Source: Agrocybe praecox
Taxonomy: Eukaryota > Basidiomycota > Agaricomycetes > Agaricales > Agrocybaceae
Length of the DNA stretch: 64,000 nt
Assembly: GCA_964017145.1 (NCBI GenBank)
Contig: OZ024843.1
Location: forward strand, 239,001 to 303,000
Direction of reading: 5' to 3'
Shown: positions 36,577-49,490 of the stretch, in pieces
Layout: each line of letters starts with the position of its first letter
How positions within the stretch are numbered: position 1 is the first letter of the stretch
The notes under the pieces: generated by a model
What the model was told of the DNA's origin: nothing
The model's input: the letters and a program-made list of their open reading frames with translations, nothing else
Database searches by the model: none
Program-made: the position numbers and the translations under genes

Positions 36577-38090
36577 TTACGCAGGGGGATTGATGATATC
36601 ATGAGAGGCGAGTGACTCGGATCTCAATGAGTTCGAACGAGGTCGTCCTAAGGTACTATAGACTGGTGGTAGGCTAATAATATCTTGATTGTAATCGATC
36701 CCATGCCGTTGGGAGTCTACGATCCGTCCCCCATCTTCATGAAACCTGTATCGTGTTTGATGAGTCTGAGCGGGTGGCAGGGTTGCTTTCATACGTATTT
36801 CTTCGGCATAGCGTAAATCTCCTGATGATCCAGATCTCTCTGGAGTTAAACCAAACACTTGTCGATATTTCTTTGTTTTCTCCATTGTGGTATATTGGGC
36901 CAGCTGAAACCGTCCGATTTGGCGAGGATCAGGTGCACTGAACGGTTGGACGAGTGGGTCTCTATCATAGGTTGTTTGCCCTTGTTTCCGTGACACGCGT
37001 TTCCATATCCAGAATCCTATCAACAGAATAAAAATTCCACTGACCACCGCGCCAGCGATAATCCCTTTGTTTATTCGATGAACACTTCGGGTAGCGGAAG
37101 TCGAGGTTTTTGGAGGGTTGAGTGGGCTTGAAACCGGTACACTTGGCGCAGGTGGAGATGGTAAAGCATCCAAAGTAAATGATGTTGTGGTATTCTGAAC
37201 ATAGCCAGGGGTAGAGAGAACGACCCGACGTTGGATACATGCTTGGCAACCGTAAGGCTCAATCTATGTGCCCCGAGAGACAGAGGAGGTGTCTGGATAA
37301 AAAGCCAAGGCTCAGATCTGCCATCCCAGGTACGATCTTGAGTTGGGTTGCTGAGTGAGAAATTCAGAGGTGGTTGCTCATCGATTAGATATGAAAATGG
37401 TGTTGCATCCATTGTTGAATTAAACATGAATGCTAAATATAATGCGATAGAATTTCCTATATATTGATTAATGTAATGTAAGCCTTAAAAGACTTCGAAT
37501 ACAACTAACGTAAATTTTTTACCGTCAAAGTTGATAATATAAGTATGATCTTCATCAACCGCTGTCAGCTCAAACAGGTCATTGTATAGTAGATCAACGC
37601 CGGATTTAGGAAGTGTGGTGGTCCCATATGCCAAGCCATCAAATGAAATCCCCGGTAGTGATACTTCCACTGAAAGATTGTGTTGCGCCTGGGGCAGTGT
37701 ATGGTTGTTAAGGCAATTGAATTGATCATCCCCTGATTTTACGATTTGCTTAACACCGTCTATAGTGCACAACGGCATTGGTTCGGATGGACCGTAAAAG
37801 TTTGCTTCAATGTCTGTCCCTGCGAGCTGTTAACTACAAGATAGAACAATATCGAAGCACTTACCATTGAATATATACCAGAAGCTGAAGACATCATTGG
37901 AACGGCCCTGTGTTGTATGTACAGTCCCATAGAAAGGTGGGTGGTTTGACGATGGCACTGTTGACGGATTCATGTTGGTTGGTATTCCACTGTTGTCAAC
38001 CCATGAGCCCTGGTAGACAATATCTGGATTATGGTCGTCCACAAAGACAATAGGATCTGAGTCTGAGAGGTTTATAGTAGTTGAAGGCAT
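36577..38090 (-). pseudogene. Family copy 8: frameshifted copy
   Basis: On the - strand the exons are 38090-37865, 37819-37523 and 37456-36577. Intron 1 is 45 nt with a GT donor; intron 2 is 66 nt. The total exon length is one base short of a whole number of codons. In exon 3 the family motif before VQNTT is broken: sister copies read ATT GTT or ATT GTA, while here the sequence is ATGTTCAG (around 37198-37203). This changes frame in the middle of domain 2, before the stalk, helix and tail. Frames before and after the break are otherwise open and well conserved, including PPVY in the tail, so the loss is recent or a sequencing error. The promoter also carries an insertion. Confidence 0.75.
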
Positions 38091-38429
38091 ATGGGAAGAG
38101 CGTAGCACGACTGAGGAACAATAGTCTAGGATATGCAGGCGTTCAACGGGGTCTTTATATCCTTTAATTTAAATCACATCATAACATGTCTCTTAGCTAT
38201 AAATTATCAATATCTCACAACTATCAGTATAACCATGACATCATCGTTGTGATGGTATACAACATCCGTACGATAAGCGCATAAACATATCGATAACATA
38301 TGCAATCCAAGACAAACGTCGAATACTTACTCTTCACAAGGAGCGTAAATCACGATAGCTTCTGTGAGATGGCCAGTCGTGTCATTTTTCAAACGAACAT
38401 GACGGTCCTGCACCGTCCGTGCATCGGGT
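38091..38429 (-). promoter_or_regulatory. Proximal promoter of copy 8
   Basis: On the - strand, TATAAAG lies around 38155-38160, about 68 bp before the ATG, with the family GCCTGCATATCCTAGAC leader. The CACGACTGGCC box is near 38370. The distal part with the GGTACCC repeat is displaced to beyond 39600 by an inserted element. Confidence 0.5.
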
Positions 38430-39600
38430 GGGGCACACATCTTTCTGCGAGAACACTTGCGAGGCTTGCGAGAGGCTTGCGAGCCATCTGCGAGAATTTG
38501 CGCGACCCTTGCGAGACATTTGCGTGAACATCGAAGTAAGCTGTCGAAGCAGGAGGGAGTTCGAGTCTCTCTAGGTGCGAATCTTTTTGATATTGATGTG
38601 TGCATCTGGAATATAATCTAAGGAATCCTGTCTATTGGTTGTATTCTCTCTGAAAATAAATTGTCTACAATCATCATAGTCATGATTTCTAATATTTATC
38701 ACGCTATACTTGCGCGATGTACATACAAAGTAGAATATATAGCTTTTATGATTGATAGAGCAAATGAAAAGAGTCAGATTTTTACGCAACGGTAGGCATT
38801 TCCAGGAGGCATACAAAAAAAATTCACAAGGGGATACAGACACGTTAAGGACAAATCACGGACAGAATCATTTTTTTAAATACTTAAATTTTGCTTAGAC
38901 TCGATATGGAGGTACAATGATTTCAAGAAATACTTTCATTCAAATAAAACCTCAAGGTCTCGAGCTCGAGCTCGAGATTTGAAGTTACATCCATCTGCGA
39001 GGAGCTCATGTGGCTCGCGAGAATTTGCGAGCGCCTGAGAACATCTGCGAGAGCTTGCGCGACACTCGCGAGAACCTGCGCGACGGTTGCGAGACGGTTG
39101 CGAGCACCTGCGAGACACTTGCGGACAACTTGCGAGCCGACTGCGAGACATTTGCGAGCATGTGTGGACGTGTTCCTAAGGACTATCACTATAGTTAGAA
39201 ATTAATGGCTCTGTTTCGCTATTAACTTGTGTTGTATACTGCCCAATGAGTGCAAAGTCAGTATAGGCGTTCATGATACGTTTTTCGATTAAAATCACAC
39301 CGGGCCGCGACAATTGATCTGTATATGTCCCATTTTTAACACAAAGGAGGGCGCACATTCTACACCAGCCATATGAGTAGCACAAAAACTCATACTTATA
39401 TCATTCTAATACTACTGACTACGGAGAAATTAATTTACACTGGAATATATGACGGAGGACGTGGTTAAATGAACATGGATACGTCCAGTATTAATTTTTA
39501 AACTCCGACATTTGCGCGAATCTGCGAGCACTTGCGAGCAACTTGCGAGATATGCGCTCTCGCAAGCTCGCAAGGGGTCTCGCAGATTTCTCTTTGCCCC
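38430..39600. mobile_element. 1171-bp non-autonomous element with TTGCGAG subterminal repeats
   Basis: Direct repeats ATCGGGT flank it (38423-38429 and 39601-39607). The ends are inverted: GGGGCA at the left and TGCCCC at the right, then TCTGCGAGA in both orientations 16-23 bp in. Inside are many copies of TTGCGAG/CTGCGAG at 38445-38525, 39000-39165 and 39510-39590. It contains no plausible gene. It interrupts the promoter block of copy 8 between the CGTCACCCGA box and the TGTTCGTTTG box, which are adjacent in sister copies. The 7-bp repeat could instead be read as a 5-bp TCGGG duplication. It may belong to a hAT-like or similar superfamily; no transposase is visible here. Confidence 0.65.
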
Positions 39601-42600
39601 ATCGGGTGACGCTGATGAGGGTACCCCAACCCAAATATCCATGGCAGAATCAGATAAGATCAACATCAATCAGAAGATTATCTAATATCCGGTTGCTTGC
39701 CTACGTATTGCGTTAAAATACCTGGGCAAAAACTGTCCGTACTTTTCGACTTTTTGGATGGTGTATAAATGACATTAAGACTTCCTTTCTCCGATAATCC
39801 GGCATTCTGTCACTTTCTTTCCTATTGTAGTCTTAGCTATTGCCCCCCATCCCGATCTCCAATCATAAGTAGGCCCTCCTAACTATTCCACGTTAGCGAC
39901 CAAATCTTTCCTGAACTTACTAGGCCGGGTGCTAGGTCGACATTGACGTTTTTTATTTACTACGCCACCATAGCACTCGATTCGATTACCTATCAAGTTC
40001 TACACAAACGAGGCACGTTCTACAACACATTCTCATAATGTACTTAATAACATTCTTCGGATCGTAATCGGATCACGCATCATCGCAGAGCGAGCTCCGA
40101 GTCAAGCGATGGCGACGCACAAAGTTCTAACACATATACAGAAACAAAAACAGAAGCAGGAACAATATATTTTGGCGGAGAATTACTTTCCATTGTCTTG
40201 CCTTCCACATCAGATGTCAACCCCGTCGTCGTCGCAAGTCATATCCCTGACATCACTCCGAGTCCCCGAGTCTGTCTGTTCTTCCATAGTACACCGTTCC
40301 CCGTTCCCCTGCTCCTCCTTTCTTTATACCCAGTACCTACTGGAGGGGCGTATGCGCTTTGAAGGTTTATAATGCAAGGAGGGATTCATCGAAGGAAAAA
40401 TGGAAGGAAGGAAGGAAAGGAAGGACTTCCATCGGACAGGCGTTCCGCGTGCAGGCGTCAGGATTGGGATAGGATGGGACCAATCGCAAGGATGTACTCC
40501 GTGGATCGATACTGGCTTGACTTTGGGCTTGTGTTTGATGGTCGAGCAAGGGCGAATGGGACGTGAGTGTGTATGTATGTGGAAAGGACGGAGGGAGGGT
40601 CGGAAATGGGAGACGTATGGGAACCAAGCAATATGAGGTGGTTCGTTCGCTGGGATTGTAAGCACGTACTGAAACGTACAGCGACGGATTATAGTGTGTG
40701 GTGTATGCAGAGTGCGTTACGACGTAAAGTAGAAGAGCGCGGTGGTGGGATTTACTTGCTCTGAGCGATTCTTTTCTTCTTCGCACATCTTCTTCTCCGA
40801 CATGGCGAGTTCCTGCTGTCCTCGACTTATCCCAAGGAGTTTGAAACCGACGTAAGGCATACATTGTGGGATATGTGCTCCTACCGCGACGGGCTAGGCT
40901 ATAAGGCCGTTGAGGTGAAGGTGGGGGACCTGCGCATGTACGTGTGATGTCATGTACCGTACTCCTCCACGTTCTTGCGCGCGGATGAGTGGCTTTGTAA
41001 CGCGGGCCCTCTGTGACGTTCGAGGATTGCGATGGAGAAACAAGGTCAGTCGGAGATCACTCCGACCGCGAGCTACGATTCGAGCCCTACCGCGGCCTAC
41101 AGAGCAACCCCCCACGACCGGCGGCCGCAGCCCTCGAGCTGGAGGCATCGATAAACCCCTGTTGACCTCGAAATCATTCAACAAGCAAAAAGGAAGAAGG
41201 AAGGGTAACAAATTACCTAGGTACCCAAGCGCGCTCAGTGCTTGGCGCCAGCACTCGGGACACATAACTGTACGTCGATGTCTCAACACCGTCGCTCCAT
41301 CGCATCCCTGCTCTCGTCCCTCGTTCTTCGTGTAAAACACCGCACGTCTCCCACCTAGCCCATCCCACATATCCATCCCCGGCGTACATGCCCTGATTCA
41401 TGCCCTAAGTAGCTTCTGAGTTCCAGGGTTTTGTGGTGAAATAGAAGACATTGAGAGGGCAGAGGAGAGGAGAGTTATTTATGCGCGAGTGAAGAGAGCG
41501 GTTGGGCTGTTGTGTTTCGGGTGTGAAAGAGAGGGAGGCGGAAAGAATAAAGAGGGTGCAGGTCATAGGAAGGCGAGAGTAAAACGACCCAAAGGAGACC
41601 CTATAATATCCTCATCGATCTGATCCATCTCGGAGACGTACATTCCCGAGGAGGGAGGGAGGGGAGAAGCGATGACACCCCACAAGTCGGTTCTAAGGTA
41701 GTAGGGAAGCAGTACACTGCGTTACTCGAATGGAGGGCGAACCCTGTCACCAGTTCGACGAATTGGCATGTTTATATACCTGCAAAAACAAACCTGGCGA
41801 GAGAACTAGAAGGACGATGGTGATGGGAGTAACGAACAAAGGAAGGTGGCGCCGGAAACATCGGAGCCTTTCCGAGTTCTCCGACATTCGGCCAGTTGCC
41901 GCATGATCCGCGGTCCGAACTCTCCGTGTATCGCACGTCACACGTCACGGTGTCAATTTTGTGTTGCTTTCGTTCGTTCTTGTCAATGTTCGTGCTCTCG
42001 TATTGCCTTCTCCTTTCGTTGAACATAGTACCATCGTACAAGAAGAGCTTCTCTCAGCTCAAGTCTCCTCTCCTTGCATCAAGTGACCTACCTTCGATCC
42101 TATCCATATACGCATACATACGCATAATACATATACACGCCCGACAGGACGATCGCATCGATCCTAGTACCCTAGCTCATTGGACATAGGATCTCTTTTA
42201 TTCCAAGTACATTTCTAAGAAACTCGGAGTTGTACAACCAGAACGGATGCGCTTGCGATAGTCTGGAGTGTGTTTCCTCTGTGGGATTGGCTGGGATAAT
42301 CGCTATCACCCTCGCCTTGCTTGCCTTCTACTTCAGCCTCATCCTCATCCTTGTTGTCTGTCTGCGATTCAACAGACCTCGGAAGTCTGCACGCATCTTT
42401 CTCTCCTCCCTTCCCTACCCACATCGACCTCTGTCGACCTCTTTCTATTGAGAAAACTCTCCCGTTGCTGTACCGTCCCGGCCTTTCGTTCTCTTTCCTC
42501 CCCTCCCTGCCGCCGTCTCCGTAGTGCATGTAATGACTTCTCTCCTTTCTCCTCTCCCTCATGTAGTCTCTCCCTCTCTTTCGAAGAATAAGAATACTAA

Positions 42601-42933
42601 TACAAAAAGGAAACCTCGCCCCCTCGTTTCACCTTTTCTCTTTTCGGCTCCCTGCCCTCATCTCTCTCTAAAACACTCATCGGCGCTGTTCGGGTCGACC
42701 CTCTTCCGTCACCCCCTTACACCACCCTAACTTTTGTTACGCTGGATATTGAACGCTGAACGATAGCATTCAAGAGTGAGAGAAGGGTTAAGAAATAAGG
42801 CGAATGGGAGATCGTGAATATGGGCAAACTTGGCGCAAACTGTGGCATGCTCGGAATCGGCACAATGATTCGGTATATTGGGTTGAACGTACAGATAGGC
42901 CCCTACTAATTTAATTTGGCATTGCGGCGCTAT
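39601..42933. repeat. Distal promoter remnant of copy 8 and inverted repeat unit
   Basis: 39601-39740 holds the displaced promoter part (GATGAGGGTACCCCAACCC at 39614-39632, AATCAGATAAGATC, ATTGCGTTAAAATACC). Beyond it the family-linked spacer appears inverted and pyrimidine-rich on the + strand (for example 42300-42710, and CTCCGTGTATCGCACGTCACACG near 41920). The section 40300-41400 is less similar to other units. No complete gene is supported. Confidence 0.5.
40804..40947 (+). pseudogene. Coding-like fragment of unknown origin
   Basis: A 48-codon frame reads GEFLLSSTYPKEFETDVRHT, continues LWDMCSYRDGLGYKAVEVK and ends at TGA after VGDLRMYV. Its composition looks protein-like, unlike the surrounding repeat. 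It has no start codon and no recognisable family. It could be the last exon of a captured or decayed gene, or chance. Confidence 0.2.
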
Positions 42934-44488
42934 TTAAGCAGGAGGACTGGTGATATCGCGAGAAGTGAGTGACTCTGCTCTCAATGAGTCGGGACGAGGT
43001 CGTCCAAGGGTGCTATAAATCGGTGGTAGGCTGATAATATCGTCGTCGTCATCGAGCCCATCTAGTTGCGAATCTGCTACCAGTCCTCCATCTTCATGAA
43101 ACCTATATCGCGTTCGACGAGTCTGAGCGGGTGGCAGGGTGTCCTCTGTACGCACTTCTTCAGCATCGCGTACGTCTTCAGATGATCCCGACCTCTCGGG
43201 AGTTAAAGCAAACTCTTGTCTATATTTGTTTGTTTTCTCCACTGTCGTATATTGCGCCAGCGGAAACCGTCCAGTTTGGAGAAGATCTGGCGCACTGAAC
43301 GGTTGCACGATTGAATCTCTATTGTTGACTGTTTGAACTCGTTTCCGAGACGCCCGTTTCCATATCCAGACTCCTATCAGAAGCATAAACAGCCCACTGA
43401 CCACCCCCCCGGCGATAGCATCCCTGTTTATTTGATGAGCGCTTCGGGTAGCAGAAGTGGAAGTTGTCGGATGGTCGCGTGGGCTTGATACCGGTACATT
43501 TGTAGAGGGTGTTGGATGGTCTATTGGGCTTGAAACCGATACATTTGGCACGGGTGTAGATGGGACAGCATCCAAAGTAAATGATTTTGTGGTGTTTTGA
43601 ACAATGAATTGCCTTAAAATGAACGTCGCGACCTTGGATGCATGCTCGCCAACGGTAATGCGGAATGTATGGGAACCTCGAGAGAGAGAAGGTGTCTGGA
43701 GAAAAAGCCAGGTGTCAGTTCCGGCATTCCAAGTTGGATCTTGAGTTGGATTAGAAAATGAGAAATTCAGAGGTGGTCCCTCATCAATAAGATATGAAAA
43801 TGATGTTGTATCGATTGTTGAATTAAAGAAGAATGTTAAGTATATTGCGATAGAATTGCCTATGTATTGATTAAAGTAAGCCTTACAAGACTTCGAATAA
43901 AAATAACATAAAGGTTTTACCATCAAATTTCATAACATAGGTATGACCTCCATCAAGTGTTGCCTTTGCCATGTGTATGGCACTATATAATACATCAACG
44001 CCTGACTCTGGGAGTGTGGTAGTCCAATATAACAATCCATCAAATGAAATCTCCCTAGTTGGCATTTCGACTGAAAGATTATGCTGTCCCTGGGGCAGTG
44101 TGAAATTATTAGAGCACAGGAATTCACCACTTCCTACGCCTGCAAATCCACCTTGCGTAACACCATCTATCTTGCACAAGGGCATTAGATCAGATACACC
44201 GATGAACCATGTCTCAACGCCCGTCCCTAGGCAATGTTAACTACGAGATAGAACAATATGGGAGCACTTGCCATTGAATATATACCAGAAGCTGGAGAGC
44301 GGAAAATTCGTTTCTTGTGTCGTATGCAGAGTCCCATAGTACGGGGGAGGGTTTGATGATGGAACTGTCGAGATATTCATGTTTGTTGGTATTCCACTGG
44401 TGGCAACCCATGAGCCCTGATAAAAAATAGCCGGATCATGGTCGTCAACAAAGACAGCAGGGTCTGTGAGATTTACGGTTGTGGACAT
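42934..44488 (-). CDS. Family copy 9: membrane protein with PPIY tail and long stalk
   Basis: On the - strand exons 44488-44272, 44226-43921 and 43859-42934 encode 482 aa, the longest in the array. Intron 1 is 45 nt with a GC donor; intron 2 is 61 nt. Domain 1 has VDDHDPAIFYQGSW and SFDGLLYWTTTL, and the Cys pair is LCKIDG/FLCSNN. The stalk has two units (VSVSSPIDHPT, VPVSSPRDHPT). The helix is IAGGVVSGLFMLLIGVWIW. The tail keeps TTVEKTNKYRQ, YRFHEDGG and PPIY. All exons are open and phases agree. Confidence 0.84.
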
Positions 44489-44960
44489 ATGAGAAGAGCG
44501 ATTGAGGAAGAATAGTCTAGGATATGCAGGCGTTTAACAGGGACTTTATAGCCGTCAATTTCTACACGTAAATCACATAATATCACGTGAGCTATAAATA
44601 TCTCATATCAGCATCTGTACCCAGGTCTGTGGATGGACAGATCGATGCTATATATAATCCAAAAGACAGGTATTGGATCCTTGCTCTCCATGCGGAGCGC
44701 ATATCACAGAAGAAATGTAGCAAGCGCCGTTGATCACAGCTGAAAATCAATTTAAAACTCGTATATGAACGCGAGTATGGCGCTGAACAAGCTGCTGTGA
44801 GACGGCCAGTCGTGTAAATATATTGGACACTTGAACCTAATGATCAACAGAATCAGATATGAGAGACGTCCATGAGATGAAGATCAAATATCCGGTTCCT
44901 TTCTTATGAATTGCATTACATTGGCGGGGCGCAATCAGTCAATCTTAAGGATGGCGTATA
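44489..44960 (-). promoter_or_regulatory. Promoter of copy 9, same deletion as copy 5
   Basis: A TATA-like CTATAAAG (complement of CTTTATAG near 44544-44551) is about 58 bp before the ATG. GCTATAAATATCTCATATC (near 44591) is the shared box, inverted. At 44813-44825 the CACGACTGGCC box joins directly to ATATATT-like sequence, as in copy 5, removing the GGGTACCC repeat. Confidence 0.5.
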
Positions 44961-47900
44961 AATGACACCAAGACTTTCTGTGCCTTCCTTCTATTTTCAA
45001 AGGGATAGATTTTATTGCTACTACTATAAAGAACTTCTCACACTTATTAATAGCTGGAACGGTGGAACAACTCCCGGCTCTTTAAAGCTTATTACTTTAC
45101 GAGAAAACGTTGGGAGCGAATGTACGAGGAAAATCCGGTCAAATACAAGACTAACAAATTCCGTCCATCCAATAATGCAGTCGGAGCTCTGCAATATCGT
45201 GAATCGAATTCGTCATCGCGCTGATCGTCATCACCACTAAGGAAGGGAGTACGCGTTGTACATGATTAAATTCAAGATAGCTTGTCGAAGAGGAAAGTGC
45301 AATAAATCGTGAAGGCAAAAAGTAGAAAGTCAAGACGGAGGAAAGAGATGACGGAGACGGCAAGAAGAGACTCTTGAGTCTAAGAGGGCTCAAATAAGCC
45401 CATACCATGTCCTGTTTATCTTCTATTTCCCTGCTTTTCTCCCTCCCGTTCGACTCTAATATGAAAGATACATGCTTGTGCGGAAGCATTTCCCTTTCGT
45501 TTCCATCTCATGCGTTCCGCGTCGTACGGAAATGAATGACAATGTTTAATTTCAATGACATCAACAGGCAAAAAGCAGGATGGTGTGGTTTGATTCTTGA
45601 AGATGATAGCTGCGTTCGCAAGAGAGAGACGAGTGAAGCGCCGTTTTTGCAGGAAGTAATAGGCAATATGGAGGAAGAGATATGGGGTGGTTTTGAAACG
45701 ATATGCGAGTGGCGCGTGGGCAGCTGGAACTAGAACCGGGACCAGGGATAGAATGAGCAGTGAGCGTGTCTGAATTGTGTCCCGGGACCAACGTAATGCC
45801 ATGTTACAAGCTACACGCACCCGGGATGCAGCTCGGAGGCTTCTTGACTAGTCAGCGATGCATAGCGCCAATGATGAATGGGTGCGATGGGAAGCTCCAT
45901 GTTGTGGAGGTGGAAAGGGAAGAAGCGGATGGGGGTTGAAAGTTTCGAAGTGTACGTGTGCGAGGGTTAGCGCACGGGAACCAAGGGACGTGGCCGAGTG
46001 AGTGCGATTGAGAGTCGGTTGGTAAAATCATACGCATGCGTGGAAGTGAAGGATGGGTCGATTCGTGTTTGGGAAGCATCGAAATTGAAAGGTTAAGGAT
46101 AAGTACTTACGTAATAAGTGTCGGTAAGTGGATTATTAAAGGAGAAAAAGACAGAACATTGACGTTCCTTTCTGCTTTCGGGATTCGGGGCTTGGGAACC
46201 TCAAAGCTCGGAAAGGTTCCATGTCATTGATTCATTCTGTCCTCTCTTTCCTTCATACCGTCCGCAAACCGCGATGCACCCTCCTTCCCTCGACGAAACT
46301 CTTTCTATCCTTCCGCAGCTCAGACGCAGACCAAAACATCGTTCCCAGTTGGGTTCCAAACGAGTTAACCCTCGTCGCACTTCTTGGACTTTGGCGAGAA
46401 GTTATGAACGAATCGAGGGAGGTGCACACACACACACATGTGCATAGGATAAGATTGGATTGGTATGTGTTAGGAGAGTGAAATGAAAGACGTGTGATAA
46501 GGCTACCTAGGGATGTGCCTGGATTGATCCGTGTTGACGTACGACGATATGTCTTGGGGTGCGTTTTCTTTCAGTCGATGGTTAGTTTCAAGAGCTGTTA
46601 CGCACTTCTGATTCGCATTGGGCGCTTGAGATCTTGTCCACACGGCGTCAGTCTCTTCTTTCCTCGACTACCAGCCCACTTTCTTCCTTTAATTCGGCCC
46701 TACACGTTCGCTTTATGTCTGTCAAGATGTCAACAGCCGCCCATCCCCACCGATATGATTCACTCACCCTTCTCTCTGCACTTTCGTTCTCCCTCCCTAA
46801 CACGTCGTCATCTTTCCCTCCACCCAAGAAGATTTCCCAATGTTATCGAGCTCGGAGTTCATTATTGGAGGTAGCGGAGGGCTCATAAGGTTGTGATTCG
46901 AAACGGACAAGCGAGACGTGGGAGAAAGGGTAAGCGGTCCGAAATCTCCGACAGCGCCGCGCGTGTTACACGTCACACGTGTCACTTTGTTTCTGATTCG
47001 ACCCCCCTCTTGCAAGTTCTCAACCTCCCTTCATTAATTTAAGACGAGCTATTTCACATTCAAACACATATCATCGGATCGTATTCAATAATACAGCGTC
47101 TGCTTTCCCAAAAAGGTGAATACGTCGCACGGCAGAAAGGATGCGCTAGCGATGTTCTGGAGCGTGTTCTCGGTCTGGGGTTAGCGCTTGTAGCGTGAAG
47201 GTTTTTGGAGTTCGTTCGTTGAAGTAGGTCAGTTGGGAATGTCTAGCAAACATGGAATCACTGAGATCCTTGTCTCCATTAGCCTCGTACTCGTCCGACT
47301 CTGTATGCGATTCAACGTCCCACCAAGCTCGAACATCACTGATCGAAATTACCTCGACGCATTCTCCCATATGCAGCCGCACCTGTCGCCGGCGCCCTGA
47401 CGCAGCTCATTGGTCCGCATACCCTCCCCTGTTGCGGTTCATATATTCCCTCCCTCTCTTTGGAAAACTTTCAAACTACGAAGAAGAACCTTCCCCCGAC
47501 TGGTTGCTCTTCTTGCTCTCTCTTTCCTACATTGCCGACCCCCTCTCGCACCTCGATCGAACGATTCTGCATCCGCATCCGTGCACACCTTTCGTCTTGC
47601 CTGCCCAATCCAATCCCTTTTGAAACCCTCGTCGTGTCTGCGCATCCGTGCCAAACGTTCCGCCAACCCCTTCACGCCTCCCACATTACGTTGTTACGTT
47701 CATCCCCCCCTCTTTGCTTTCGGCCCTCCACCTTCCTGCACCACCGCTCCAATTCAATTATCCTTGATTTTGTACTCCTGAGGAACATAAAGATACGAAA
47801 TATCTCTTCCTTCGTCCTCTCCTTATTATTCTCTCTCCCTTCCTATCCCATTATGGCCAATGACCTCTCCGCAAACGCAGAACGCCACTGCCGCCATTGT

Positions 47901-49490
47901 CGGTCTCCCTTGTAGTTTTTCACGTTCAAGTGCCCGCAGTGTGATGGATGCGAGACATGTACGGTCCTCTTAACCATCTTTGGATTTACTCTCATTTCTC
48001 CTCCCTCCCCTTGCGCCCTCTCGTCTTCATTCGTCCACTTGACCAATCGGATTTTCCTTTTTCCTCTCCATATGTCCTACCTATCCGCTCGTTCATTTAT
48101 TTACTTCCTTTCCCCAAAATACGAAGCAGGAAACTTTCTTATCTCGGGATTCTTTTCTCGTGATTCTTCTCCCTCATCGTTCGTTTCCTGTTTGCCTAGT
48201 CCTCTTGCTCTTTTCAGGCCCGACGATTGGAATGTCGGATAAACGTCCTCGTCCCATCGTTTTCCTCAAATTGCATGGGCAAGAAAACCCCGCCCGTCGA
48301 ATGTGCTGACGTGCACCAAGGTGCGCAGATTACCTCCTTTCTTTCTAACTGTCCACACTCAAGCGACATCTCCGTTGTCTAGCTAGTATGACATAACATA
48401 ACTTCGTTAGAAGATCAGGTCATGCTCTTCGTGTCACAACTTGCAGAACGACTCCATTAATGCGGATTAATTTCGTTTTTATGGGTATGTACGACGCTTT
48501 TTCCAACTTTTGACGCTAACTATCTCTCCTTTACGCTTAAATCTTTTCGCCCTTCCTCCTTCCTCCACCTATGTTGTCTTATCATGTCCATCCACTATCA
48601 TGTCCATCCACTTCGCTTCTGTCATTTTCGCTCGCTTCCTGTTTACACATCCAAAGGAAAATGGGGCTAGTGGTTCACGCTTGCGTCAAGCTTCCTTGTC
48701 TTGTGGGTTTTTTCTTCGATTTTCTTCTGTTCCTGTTCAGTACGATTATGAACTGACATGAGCTCGCTAGAAGGCCATGTTTTGACCCTCGTTTGTTACA
48801 ACCGGAGAAGAATGGATCAATGAATATGGATGGGGTACGATGAATTTGTGTTCTCTCTCTCTCTTAATTTAGGCTGTACGCCGCTCGTTCCAACTTTATG
48901 CCCGTTTCCTCTCGTTCTTCCTTTCTCCCTCCGCCCTCTTTTTCCGCCTCGTATCTCTTATCCCGTGTTGCCTTACCCTTTCCTCTTCATTGTTCCTACC
49001 TTGCTCCATTCCTCCATTCATATCATGTTCGACTTGATCAATAGAATGTGATTTCTTTCTCTCCTTCTCTTTCTTTTGCTTCCTCGGGGCTCATGGAAAC
49101 CTAATCTCATTCGATTCAATCACCTTCCTATCTTGGTCTAGAGCGAATGGTCACGATGGTTGGAGTAACTTCTCTTTCGAATTTATTTTAGCGGAGATGT
49201 GCTACAATGGCCTCATCAACTTCATTGTCGGATCCTCCCAAAAAGAACGGCAATTTGGTCCGTCCTCCGCAGTCCCGAAGTCGGATCCGGTAAGTGTGAC
49301 AATCTGCATGTGGGAATAGCAAGTCGGATGAACACGAAAGCGAGAACGAAACATACGTTATGTGCCGGATTGATCACCAACAGGTACAGAAGATGACTAC
49401 GACCAGCCGTAACGTTGAACGATAGAATTTCAGAGCGAGAGAGGTGCTGAGAAATAAGGCACATGGAACATTGTTGATGTGGGCAAACTT
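44961..49490. repeat. Inverted, pyrimidine-rich non-coding repeat unit
   Basis: Long C/T-rich tracts on the + strand (46230-46830, 47400-49080) are the complement of the purine-rich spacers in the left arm. Shared blocks include GGTCCGAAATCTCCGA near 46937, GTTACACGTCACACGTGTCAC near 46968 and the post-gene block GAACGATAG...GAGCGAGAGAGG near 49415-49445. Open frames are present in several overlapping frames but look like composition artefacts. Confidence 0.55.

Noticed and set aside
38995..39170. CRISPR-like array of TTGCGAG repeats
   Set aside because: Units are short and irregularly spaced, the genome is fungal, and the repeats sit inside a delimited inserted element.
40894..41376. Overlapping + and - frames of 127 and 160 codons
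   Set aside because: Both are Arg/Pro-rich, mutually overlapping, and neither shows splice structure or family motifs.
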